A stretch of 5,833 bases of DNA from contig JAFADQ010000403.1 of assembly GCA_023424725.1 (NCBI GenBank), positions 1-5,833 of the forward strand, written 5' to 3'. The stretch is from Bacteroidota bacterium (GTDB lineage Bacteria; Bacteroidota; Bacteroidia; Cytophagales; Hymenobacteraceae). Shown piece after piece: positions 1-5,752 of this stretch. Position numbers and translations under genes: made by a program. Numbering within the stretch: the stretch's first letter is position 1; each line of letters begins with the position of its first letter. Below the pieces are notes generated by a model. That model saw only the letters and a program-made list of their open reading frames with translations, was not told the DNA's origin and made no database searches.

Positions 1-2318
1 ATAATCAGCTCAAAAGTCAGGATCGGGTTAGAGGCGGGCCGGGGTGGCTGGTCCATAATACCGGGCTCTTTCGGCTCGAAGGCGAGGGTAAGCCCCAGGA
101 AAGTTGCGGTGGTCATGTTAATCCAGAGAAACTGCACCGGAAGCACCGGTAACGGGGTATTCAGGATCACGGCCAGAATCACCACCAGGCTTTCGCCAAG
201 GTTGGTGGGCAGTGTCCAGACGATAAATTTGGTAAGATTATCGTACACGCCGCGGCCTTCTTCTACCGCGCCTTCTATAGACGAGAAGTTATCGTCTGTT
301 AAGATCATATCTGCCGCGTCTTTGGCCACGTCGGTTCCGGTAATGCCCATGGCCACGCCGATGTTAGCTTGTTTAAGGGCGGGGCCGTCGTTTACGCCGT
401 CGCCGGTCATGGCTACAATTTTGCCCTGGGCCTGAAGCGCTTTTACCAGCCGCAGCTTTTGCTCGGGCGCTACGCGGGCAAAAACCGAGGTATCGGTGGC
501 TACTTGTGGCAGGTCTTGGTCAGAAATTTGCTGTAATTCTTTGCCGGTTATAGCTACCAGGCGGTCGTTTTCGAGGCGGCCCTTAAGGCCAATTTCGCCG
601 GCAATGGCCGAGGCGGTAACGGCATGGTCGCCGGTTATCATTTTCACGTCTATTCCGGCTTTCTGGCAAAGGCGCACGGCTTCTATTACCTCTTTGCGCG
701 GCGGGTCTATCATGCCCTGCAGGCCCAGAAAAACCATGTCAGAGCGGGTATCGTTGTGGGTTATGTCAGATTTTCCGGCGGGCGGAGTTGCGGTAGCGAA
801 GGCCAGCACCCGCAATCCGTTGGCGGCCATTTGGTCTACTTTCCGGTGGATTTGGTCAGTATCAACCGGCACGGGGTTTCCGGCATCGTCCAGCATCTGG
901 GTACAGCGGTCCAGCACAGCCTCTACCGATCCTTTCAGGAAAATAACCGGCGCATTGCCGTTTTGGTGCAACGTGGCCATGTACTGGTACTCCGACTCGA
1001 AAGGAATGGCATCGGTGCGCGGATAATCTTGCTCTGTTTTTTCCTCGCTGAAGCCCGCTTTTTTGGCCGCCACAAGTAACGATCCTTCGGTTGGGTCGCC
1101 TTCTATTATCCAGTGGCCGTCTTTTTCTTTTACCTGGCTGTCGTTGCAGAGAATGCCGGCCTTTAGACAAAGTTCTAAAGCTTTGGATGCGGTAATATCT
1201 GCCGGTTTGTCGTTCTCCAGAATTTCTCCTTCGGGACGGTAACCAAGACCGGTAACCGAGTAGGTGCGGCCGCCGGAGTAAATGCGCTGCACGGTCATCT
1301 GGTTTTCGGTGAGGGTGCCGGTTTTGTCGGAGCAGATTACGTTGGTGCTGCCCAGGGTTTCTACCGCCACCAGCTTGCGGATAATAGCTTTGTTGCGGGC
1401 CATTTTAGATACGCCCAGCGCCAGCATAATGGTAACGGCCACGGGCAACCCCTCCGGAATAGTGCCCACGGCCAGGGCAACGGCAATCATAAACGAATCG
1501 GCAAGATCTGCGCCCCTGAACACGCCCACCGCGAACACCGCCGCCGAAAGCGCCAGAATTACCCACAACAGCAGGCTGCTAAACGACTTTATTTTGAGCG
1601 TGAGCGGGGTTTCGAGGTTATCGGCAGCCGAGATAGATTCCTGAATTTTGCCAACTTCGGTTTTATCGCCGGTGGCAACTACAATGCCGCGGCCGCTGCC
1701 GTAGGTTACGTTTGTAGAGGCAAAACCCATGCTGTGGCGGTCGCCTATCATACTTTCGGTTTCGACGGGTTTGTCGTTTTTCTCCACCGCCACCGATTCG
1801 CCGGTTAGCGCAGATTCGTCTATCTTCAGGTCGCGCTGGTAAAAAAGGCGCACATCGGCCGGAATTTTATCGCCCGACTGAAAGATTACCACATCGCCGG
1901 GAACCAGTTCGCGGGCATCTATATTTTTCTTTCGGCCGTCGCGCAGCACCACCGCGCCCGATGTCATGCTGCTGGCCAGCGCATCTATCGCTTTAAGCGC
2001 TTTAGATTCCTGAATAAACCCGATAATGGCATTTACCAGCACCACCGCGAAAATTACGGAGGCATCTATGTATTCGCTCAGAAAAATGGTTACCACCGTG
2101 GCGGCCAGCAAAATGTAAATTAAGGGCTGATGAAATTGCAGCAAAAAAAGCACAATCGCGCTCTGCCGCTTCTTTTTAGAGATTTCGTTAGGCCCGTATT
2201 TCGCTAACCGTGCTTCTGCTTCTTTGCTGCTGAGGCCGTGTTTGGTATCGGTCTCTAAGGTTTTGGCCACCCTAGCGGCTTCCAGGCTATGCCAATCCTG
2301 AGGGTTTTTATCCTGCAT
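1..2318 (-). CDS. P-type cation-transporting ATPase (P2-type, Ca2+/PMCA-like), C-terminus beyond window
   Basis: An inner-membrane ion pump that hydrolyses ATP through a phospho-aspartate intermediate. The frame is open without interruption from ATG (2316-2318) to the left edge, giving 772 residues; the family usually has about 880-920, so helices M7-M10 are missing. Visible in order: cation-ATPase N-terminal domain (about 9-50), M1/M2 (about 64-103), actuator-domain TGES (172-175), M3/M4 with PEGLP (288-292), phosphorylation motif DKTGT with Asp331, nucleotide-domain GDPTEGS and KGS (Lys462), TGD (562-564), hinge TGDGVND (638-644), M5 with TNLGE (Asn706, Glu709), M6 with Asn734 and Thr737. 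An AGGGG (2323-2327) lies four bases before the ATG. Oddity: the residue matching SERCA Asp800 is Ala738, so the cation is uncertain (calcium is a family guess). A low-oxygen-type regulator dyad lies upstream. Catalytic class is near certain; substrate is not. Confidence 0.95.
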   Translation of the reverse strand, partial: MQDKNPQDWHSLEAARVAKTLETDTKHGLSSKEAEARLAKYGPNEISKKKRQSAIVLFLLQFHQPLIYILLAATVVTIFLSEYIDASVIFAVVLVNAIIGFIQESKALKAIDALASSMTSGAVVLRDGRKKNIDARELVPGDVVIFQSGDKIPADVRLFYQRDLKIDESALTGESVAVEKNDKPVETESMIGDRHSMGFASTNVTYGSGRGIVVATGDKTEVGKIQESISAADNLETPLTLKIKSFSSLLLWVILALSAAVFAVGVFRGADLADSFMIAVALAVGTIPEGLPVAVTIMLALGVSKMARNKAIIRKLVAVETLGSTNVICSDKTGTLTENQMTVQRIYSGGRTYSVTGLGYRPEGEILENDKPADITASKALELCLKAGILCNDSQVKEKDGHWIIEGDPTEGSLLVAAKKAGFSEEKTEQDYPRTDAIPFESEYQYMATLHQNGNAPVIFLKGSVEAVLDRCTQMLDDAGNPVPVDTDQIHRKVDQMAANGLRVLAFATATPPAGKSDITHNDTRSDMVFLGLQGMIDPPRKEVIEAVRLCQKAGIDVKMITGDHAVTASAIAGEIGLKGRLENDRLVAITGKELQQISDQDLPQVATDTSVFARVAPEQKLRLVKALQAQGKIVAMTGDGVNDGPALKQANIGVAMGITGTDVAKDAADMILTDDNFSSIEGAVEEGRGVYDNLTKFIVWTLPTNLGESLVVILAVILNTPLPVLPVQFLWINMTTATFLGLTLAFEPKEPGIMDQPPRPASNPILTFELI

Positions 2319-2426
2319 ATTTCCCCTAAATTATTTTATTTCTTCGCCCGGTTATGCTGCCAGGCCTTTCGGTTTACCGCAAGATAGTTTTTTTTGTTTA
2401 GTGAGAATGGTTAGGGAAGGGTTAGA

Positions 2427-2440
2427 ATGATATAAATCAT
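2427..2440 (-). promoter_or_regulatory. FNR/FixK-like dyad upstream of the P-type ATPase
   Basis: Read towards the ATPase gene the site is ATGATTTATATCAT, a perfect dyad of ATGAT and ATCAT around four bases. The classical FNR/ANR/FixK consensus is TTGAT-N4-ATCAA, so eight of ten half-site positions agree and spacing and symmetry are right. Its centre is about 115 bases upstream of the ATG, which suits an activator site if the transcript start lies near 2390. No clear TAnnTTTG element was found at that distance. That a CRP/FNR-family protein binds here is inference from the motif only. Confidence 0.4.
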
Positions 2441-2480
2441 CGTTATTGCAGGGTTTGGCTTACGATTTAACCCCATCTGC

Positions 2481-2509
2481 GCGTAGGGCTGAAGCCCAAC
2501 GCTACGAAA
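2481..2509. repeat. GGGCT-GA-AGCCC palindrome, left outer arm of nested inverted repeat
   Basis: GGGCT (2486-2490) and AGCCC (2493-2497) form a tight dyad, flanked by CGTAG (2482-2486) and CTACG (2502-2506), which also pair but overlap the inner arm by one base and leave an unequal bulge. The string CCCAACGCTAC (2495-2505) occurs in exact reverse complement at 2700-2710. It lies between minus-strand genes and is probably a dispersed intergenic repeat rather than a gene-specific site; copy number cannot be judged from one window. Confidence 0.55.
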
Positions 2510-2559
2510 GAGAAAAGGATTTTTTAATGATCATTATCCATTTCCCTTTTACAACCTTT

Positions 2560-2645
2560 GCTCTTCCGGCCTGAAGGCCCCGGATACGGTTAATCGCAGA
2601 ATATTACCTTGAAATATCCTTTATAAGGCCTTCAGGCCGGAGAGC
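2560..2645. repeat. Long inverted repeat with GGCC-TGAA-GGCC arms
   Basis: The left arm (2560-2579) and right arm (2627-2645) are reverse complements over 19 bases, broken only by one extra T at 2565/2566. They enclose a 47-base AT-rich spacer. Each arm contains its own small palindrome, GGCCTGAAGGCC or its complement GGCCTTCAGGCC, so the DNA can fold as two small hairpins or one long one. A T-run (2648-2653) follows the right arm on the plus strand, but no plus-strand gene ends here, so I do not call it a terminator. Head-to-head palindromes of this kind resemble REP pairs (BIMEs). Confidence 0.65.
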
Positions 2646-2699
2646 TGTTTTTTGTTAAATGAGTAGAAGCAAATCAAACAAAAAATGCCTTATTTATGT

Positions 2700-2725
2700 G
2701 TAGCGTTGGGTTTTTAACCTAACGC
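2700..2725. repeat. GCGTT...AACGC hairpin, right outer arm of nested inverted repeat
   Basis: GCGTTGGGTT (2703-2712) pairs with AACCTAACGC (2716-2725) across a TTT loop, with a single G:T at 2708/2720. Bases 2700-2710 (GTAGCGTTGGG) are the exact reverse complement of 2495-2505. It therefore closes an outer inverted repeat around the 2560-2645 element. Confidence 0.5.
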
Positions 2726-2740
2726 GATTTGCTGGCTATT

Positions 2741-2846
2741 CTTAGCTTCCAAGCTAAAAACCTGCTTCTGCAAGTTTCTTAACTTGCTTTTACAAAACGC
2801 AGGCCTGGAGGCATGCAGTGGCGCCTCCTTAGCTTGGAAGCTAAGG
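2741..2846. repeat. Hairpin cluster bounded by a 17-bp inverted repeat (TTAGCTT/AAGCTAA)
   Basis: CTTAGCTTCCAAGCTAA (2741-2757) and its exact reverse complement (2829-2845) bound the element. Each copy is itself a dyad: TTAGCTT/AAGCTAA at the left, and nine-base arms CCTTAGCTT/AAGCTAAGG (2827-2835, 2838-2846) at the right. Between them lie GCAAGTT-TCTT-AACTTGC (2770-2787), the palindrome CAGGCCTG (2800-2807) and GGAGGC...GCCTCC (2807-2812, 2823-2828). The last overlaps the right dyad, so alternative folds compete. It could be a dispersed REP-like element or a structured RNA at the 3' end of the DUF1599 transcript; the sequence does not decide. Confidence 0.6.
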
Positions 2847-2949
2847 ATAGGGCACGGCTGCTCAAGCATAAACCTGCAAGGGCCATTTTCCTGTGTGCGG
2901 GAACACAAACAGGAGCGGCGATTTTCAATAATCACCAATCAACAACCAA

Positions 2950-3495
2950 TTACTCAAACTTCTTCATCAATATCAGCGCGAACACCGAGTAGTTGATCAT
3001 GTCGCGGTAATTGGCATCTACACCTTCCGAGACGAGGGTTTGGCCCTGATTGTCTTCTATCTGTTTGGTGCGGTAGAGCTTCATCAGGATAATGTCGGTG
3101 ATGCTGCTGAGGCGCATGTCGCGCCAGGCCTCGCCGTAGTCGTGGTTTTTGTTCAGGAACAGGTCGCGGGTAATGGTTATTTGCTCGTTGTAGAGGCGCT
3201 CTACCTGCTCGGCGGGCAGGTTAATTTCGGTTTCGGCGGGCAGGTTTTGCTGCACAAGGGCCATTACGCAGTAGTTTATAATGCCAATGAACTCGCCCGC
3301 GATGTCGTCTTCCACGAGCTGTTTTCCCTTCTCCTGGATAGAGCGGATGCGCTGCGCTTTGATAAAGATCTGGTCGGTGATGCTGGGCAGACGTAAAATG
3401 CGCCACGAAGTGCCGTAGTCGCGGGTTTTCTTAACAAACAGGTCGCGGCAGCCGCTAATTACGCGGTTATATTGGTCGAGGGTTTGATTGCTCAC
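2950..3495 (-). CDS. DUF1599 (nucleotide modification associated domain 1-like) protein, two tandem domains
   Basis: A soluble protein of 181 residues with no signal peptide or membrane segment. Two copies of one mostly helical domain are visible: about 12-82 and 105-176. They share DLF-x2-K-x2-DYG-x2-WR-x2-RL-x-SITD-x-I-x2-K, then INY-x-V-x-AL; the anchors Asp18/Asp111, Asp26-Tyr27-Gly28/Asp119-Tyr120-Gly121 and Trp31/Trp124 are all 93 residues apart. This is the layout of Bacteroidota DUF1599 proteins (PF07659, as I recall, described from comparative genomics as linked to nucleotide modification); no reaction is established. The start is GTG (3493-3495): an in-frame TAA lies just upstream, no ATG intervenes, and the next Met is residue 78. 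The upstream bases are A-rich rather than Shine-Dalgarno. It is transcribed away from folP across a 243-base gap. Family call is firm, function unknown. Confidence 0.9.
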   Translation of the reverse strand: MSNQTLDQYNRVISGCRDLFVKKTRDYGTSWRILRLPSITDQIFIKAQRIRSIQEKGKQLVEDDIAGEFIGIINYCVMALVQQNLPAETEINLPAEQVERLYNEQITITRDLFLNKNHDYGEAWRDMRLSSITDIILMKLYRTKQIEDNQGQTLVSEGVDANYRDMINYSVFALILMKKFE

Positions 3496-3513
3496 TTTTT
3501 TAATGTAGTTTTA
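3483..3513 (+). promoter_or_regulatory. Candidate Bacteroidota-type promoter for folP
   Basis: TTTG (3483-3486), a 19-base spacer and TAGTTTTA (3506-3513) match the Bacteroidota sigma pattern TTTG / TAnnTTTG at all but the last base, with accepted spacing. The upstream element lies inside the first codons of the divergent DUF1599 gene. Transcription would begin near 3520 and give folP a leader of about 220 bases that includes the 3607-3670 hairpins. No other good match was seen between the two genes on the plus strand, and none on the minus strand for DUF1599. Confidence 0.4.
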
Positions 3514-3606
3514 AAACGATAAGCTGCGACAGGCAAATACATGGCCGTTGCAGCATAATTAAAGCCATTTCTGGCCGCAGAACTTTCGCACAACGGCGCA
3601 GTCACC

Positions 3607-3670
3607 GTGGTCTGTGCCTTCACAGACCACCTGCAGGCACTAAATTCCGGTCTGTGAAGGCACAGACCGG
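3607..3670. repeat. Head-to-head pair of perfect 10-bp hairpins (GGTCTGTG/CACAGACC)
   Basis: Hairpin 1 has arms GTGGTCTGTG (3607-3616) and CACAGACCAC (3621-3630) with loop CCTT. Hairpin 2 has arms CCGGTCTGTG (3647-3656) and CACAGACCGG (3661-3670) with loop AAGG. The 20-base cores 3609-3628 and 3649-3668 are exact reverse complements, so the region can also form one perfect 20-bp stem over a 20-base spacer; the loops are mutually complementary. An 8-bp palindrome CCTGCAGG (3630-3637) sits between. This is the geometry of a REP pair (BIME/REPIN). It lies 68 bases before folP and 111 bases before DUF1599. Confidence 0.8.
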
Positions 3671-3738
3671 GGAGATAATGTAGCGCGACAGCAACAGCCA
3701 AAACAGAACCAACAAATTACCCGGCAGGGCCCGGCAAA

Positions 3739-4632
3739 ATGACAGCACAAGATACCACGCTTTTCGGCACTAAAAAAACCATTCGTTGCGGCGACAGGTT
3801 ACTTTCGCTGTACGAACCCGTGGTAATGGGCATTTTAAACGTTACCCCCGATTCGTTTTACAGCGGCAGCCGCCTCTCCGCGCCCGAAGCCGCCGCTGCA
3901 AAAGCCACCGAAATGCTGGCCGAAGGAGCCGCTATTCTGGACCTTGGCGGTTACTCATCCCGCCCCGGCGCCGACGATATTACCGTGCAGGAAGAGCTAA
4001 ACCGCGTGCTGCCCGCTATAGATGCCATTCTGCAAAAACACCCCGATGCCTTAATCAGTATAGATACGTTTCGGGCGGAGGTGGCACAAAAATCGGTGCT
4101 CGCAGGCGCCGCTATTGTAAACGATATTTTGGGCGGAAGTCTGGATGCGGAAATGTTTGCGACTGTGGCCGAACTGCAGGTGCCGTACATTTTAATGCAC
4201 ATGCGCGGCACGCCGCAAACCATGCAACAGCACACCGATTACGATAATTTATTGCTGGAAGTAACCGATTATTTTCAGCAAAAAATTGCAGAATTGCGCG
4301 CGTTGGGTGTGAAGGATATTATCCTCGACCCTGGCTTTGGTTTCGCGAAAACAATCAGTCTGAATTACGAGTTATTCCGGCAGATGCAAACGCTGCAACT
4401 ATTCGGCTTGCCAATTCTGGCGGGCATTTCGCGCAAATCGATGGTGTACAAAGCGCTGGGCAACACGCCTACAGATGCGCTAACCGGCACTACTGCCTTG
4501 CACATGGCAGCTCTGGAGCGCGGCGCTTCTATTCTGCGGGCGCACGATGTAAAAGAGGCGGTGCAGGTGGTGCAGTTGTTTGGGCGGTTGCAACCCCAAC
4601 CCAATCCCTCCCCCGTTGGGAGGGTCTTATAA
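3739..4632 (+). CDS. folP: Dihydropteroate synthase
   Basis: Cytosolic enzyme of folate biosynthesis, joining 4-aminobenzoate to 6-hydroxymethyl-dihydropterin diphosphate to give dihydropteroate; the family is the sulfonamide target. The TIM-barrel motifs appear in order: GILNVTPDSF (31-40, Asn34 metal/phosphate loop), the second signature DLGGYSSRPGA (68-78), SIDT (107-110), VND (127-129), MHMRGTP (153-159), DPGFGF (197-202), ISRKS (230-234, Lys233) and RAHD (267-270). At 297 residues it is slightly longer than E. coli FolP (282). The extra is a C-terminal tail, QPQPNPSPVGRVL, encoded by a GC-rich repeat. The ATG at 3739 is preceded by GGCAAA, not a Shine-Dalgarno, and puts the first signature at a normal distance. 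It is followed by cdaA after 173 bases, a common pairing in Bacteroidota. Confidence 0.97.
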   Translation: MTAQDTTLFGTKKTIRCGDRLLSLYEPVVMGILNVTPDSFYSGSRLSAPEAAAAKATEMLAEGAAILDLGGYSSRPGADDITVQEELNRVLPAIDAILQKHPDALISIDTFRAEVAQKSVLAGAAIVNDILGGSLDAEMFATVAELQVPYILMHMRGTPQTMQQHTDYDNLLLEVTDYFQQKIAELRALGVKDIILDPGFGFAKTISLNYELFRQMQTLQLFGLPILAGISRKSMVYKALGNTPTDALTGTTALHMAALERGASILRAHDVKEAVQVVQLFGRLQPQPNPSPVGRVL

Positions 4633-4747
4633 GGTGCTTCGCATGTTTGATTATTTAAAATTACCTGGCATAATTTGCTTTAGCAATTAAACCAACCAGC
4701 GCAGCTCCGCTTAAGCCTTCCTTATTGGGGAGGGTTTGGGAGGGGTT
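4592..4747. repeat. CCCTCCC/GGGAGGG inverted repeat pair overlapping the folP 3' end
   Basis: The left arm (4592-4614) is C-rich and the right arm (4727-4747) is close to its reverse complement with about three differences, separated by roughly 112 bases of more AT-rich DNA. The left copy also forms its own hairpin: CCCTCCC (4606-4612), loop CCGTT, GGGAGGG (4618-4624). Similar C-rich/G-rich elements are common between genes in Bacteroidota genomes (from memory). The left arm lies wholly inside folP, supplying about 13 codons before the TAA at 4630-4632. The GC-rich hairpin is followed only by TCTTAT, so terminator function is weak at best. Confidence 0.6.
4646..4677 (+). promoter_or_regulatory. 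Weak candidate promoter for cdaA
   Basis: TTTG (4646-4649) and TAATTTG (4671-4677), separated by 21 bases, partly resemble the TTTG / TAnnTTTG pair. The second element is one base short of consensus. If real, cdaA would have its own leader of about 120 bases containing the right GGGAGGG arm; otherwise cdaA may be read through from folP. Confidence 0.2.
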
Positions 4748-4805
4748 TTGCGAAGGCCAAAAAAACCATAACTCACAACCCAAATACCACCGTATACTAA
4801 ATTAG

Positions 4806-5651
4806 ATGATTGCGCTTTTTAACATAGGGTTTTTACAGGTTCAGTGGCAGGACGTGTTAGATGTGCTGCTGGTAACCGTATTGCTCTACCAGTTATACAA
4901 GCTGCTAAAGGGCAGCATGGCCCTTAAGATTTTTATCGGCTTTTTATCGATTTACCTGCTTTACTTAGTAACCTTCGCGGCGGGTATGGAGCTGATGAGC
5001 AATATTCTGGGCAGGTTTATGAGTGTGGGCGCGCTGGCTGCTATCGTGCTGTTTCAGCCGGAGCTGCGCAAGTTCTTTTTGCTGATAGGTAAATCTACTG
5101 CCCTAAATAAAGACAGCTTTTTTGGTGGAGCGCCCTGGCGCAAAGGCGGGCAGGATAACCGGCTCGATATTACACCGTTTGTAGAGGCAGCCAAATCGTT
5201 ATCGGCAAAATATACGGGCGCGCTTATCGTGTTTGCGCAATCGTCGGAGCTGAAGTTTTATGCCGAATCGGGCGACAAGATCGATGCAACCATTTCTAAG
5301 CGATTGTTGCTCAGCATCTTCAACAAAACTTCTCCACTGCACGATGGCGCCGTTATTATAGACAATCAGCGCATAAAAGCCGCGCGCTGTATTTTGCCGG
5401 TTTCCGAAAACGACGAGTTACCCGCATCGCTTGGTTTGCGCCACCGCGCGGCTATCGGCATGACCGAGCTTACAGATTCTGTAGTACTGGTTGTGTCGGA
5501 AGAAACGGGTAATATCAGCCTTGTGAAAAACGGACACATTTACCGCGAACTTACGCCGGCGCAACTTCGCGAAAAATTATCGGCACTCTTAAGCGACGCC
5601 CCAGCCGATATGGTTCCGGTAGAAGACATCCCAACCGGGCAGGTAGCCTAA
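4806..5651 (+). CDS. cdaA: Membrane diadenylate cyclase, CdaA family (TIGR00159-type)
   Basis: Condenses two ATP into cyclic di-AMP at the inner face of the cytoplasmic membrane. The 281 residues match the usual CdaA size (about 260-280). Three membrane segments lie near the N-terminus (about 17-34, 39-60, 69-85), followed by a linker and the DAC domain (about 120-250). The catalytic signatures are intact: DGA (180-182, in SPLHDGAVII) and RHR (212-214, in GLRHRAAIG), plus GALIVFAQSSEL (138-149) and SEETG (231-235), conserved in the family. The ATG at 4806 sits after AT-rich sequence without a Shine-Dalgarno, normal for Bacteroidota, and leaves a full first helix. In Firmicutes cdaA precedes cdaR and glmM; here it follows folP and no cdaR-like gene is visible downstream. 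Active enzyme very likely; partners unknown. Confidence 0.96.
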   Translation: MIALFNIGFLQVQWQDVLDVLLVTVLLYQLYKLLKGSMALKIFIGFLSIYLLYLVTFAAGMELMSNILGRFMSVGALAAIVLFQPELRKFFLLIGKSTALNKDSFFGGAPWRKGGQDNRLDITPFVEAAKSLSAKYTGALIVFAQSSELKFYAESGDKIDATISKRLLLSIFNKTSPLHDGAVIIDNQRIKAARCILPVSENDELPASLGLRHRAAIGMTELTDSVVLVVSEETGNISLVKNGHIYRELTPAQLREKLSALLSDAPADMVPVEDIPTGQVA

Positions 5652-5716
5652 AAACAGAAATGGCACCCTTTAAAGAGATGCCATCGTTAATTCTAAATCT
5701 GGGTAAAGCTGGAATT

Positions 5717-5752
5717 AAAAAGCTGCTTTTCCTTTCTCACAGGGGCTTTTTT
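5717..5752. terminator. Possible intrinsic terminator after cdaA
   Basis: AAAAAGC (5717-5723) can pair with GCTTTTT (5745-5751), ending in a six-T run (5747-5752), with a 21-base loop. An alternative smaller fold pairs AAAAG and CTTTT (5718-5730). The stem is AT-rich and short, so this is only a fair candidate, 66 bases after the cdaA stop. A mirrored T-run on the other strand would allow use in both directions. Confidence 0.3.

Larger units (their letters stand above)
2319..2949. other. Gene-poor, palindrome-rich intergenic region
   Basis: A 631-base gap between two minus-strand genes. Short frames of about 70 codons exist on both strands (around 2714-2996), but they run through hairpin sequence and overlap each other antisense, and I recognise no protein in them. 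The first 160 bases upstream of the ATPase are AT-rich and hold one regulator-like dyad (2427-2440). From 2481 to about 2846 there is a succession of inverted repeats, listed separately. A further weak imperfect dyad (CCTGT...ACAGG) lies near 2891-2914. A perfect 12-bp palindrome, TAATGATCATTA, sits at 2525-2536. No transposase remnant, tRNA or rRNA was seen. Confidence 0.7.

Noticed and set aside
496..1079. Plus-strand frames of 150-176 codons within the ATPase
   Set aside because: They are antisense to the uninterrupted ATPase frame, whose KGS and TGD motifs and hinge-proximal sequence are encoded there; no recognisable protein of their own.
2560..2655. Terminator formed by the GGCC hairpin and following T-run
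   Set aside because: The T-run follows the stem on the plus strand, but both flanking genes are on the minus strand, so there is no transcript for it to end.
2481..2846. CRISPR array
   Set aside because: The repeats are inverted, differ from one another and have irregular spacing; there are no direct repeats with uniform spacers and no cas genes.
2714..2996. Two overlapping antisense open frames of about 70 codons
   Set aside because: They run through the hairpin cluster, overlap each other on opposite strands, resemble no family I know, and one runs into the DUF1599 3' end.
3492..3701. A 69-codon minus-strand frame upstream of DUF1599
   Set aside because: It spans the two perfect hairpins and ends at the DUF1599 start in another frame; its composition is explained by the repeat.
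3786..4247. A 153-codon plus-strand frame inside folP
   Set aside because: It is an out-of-frame reading of folP codons, rich in Arg as expected from GC-rich coding DNA, while the folP frame carries every family motif.
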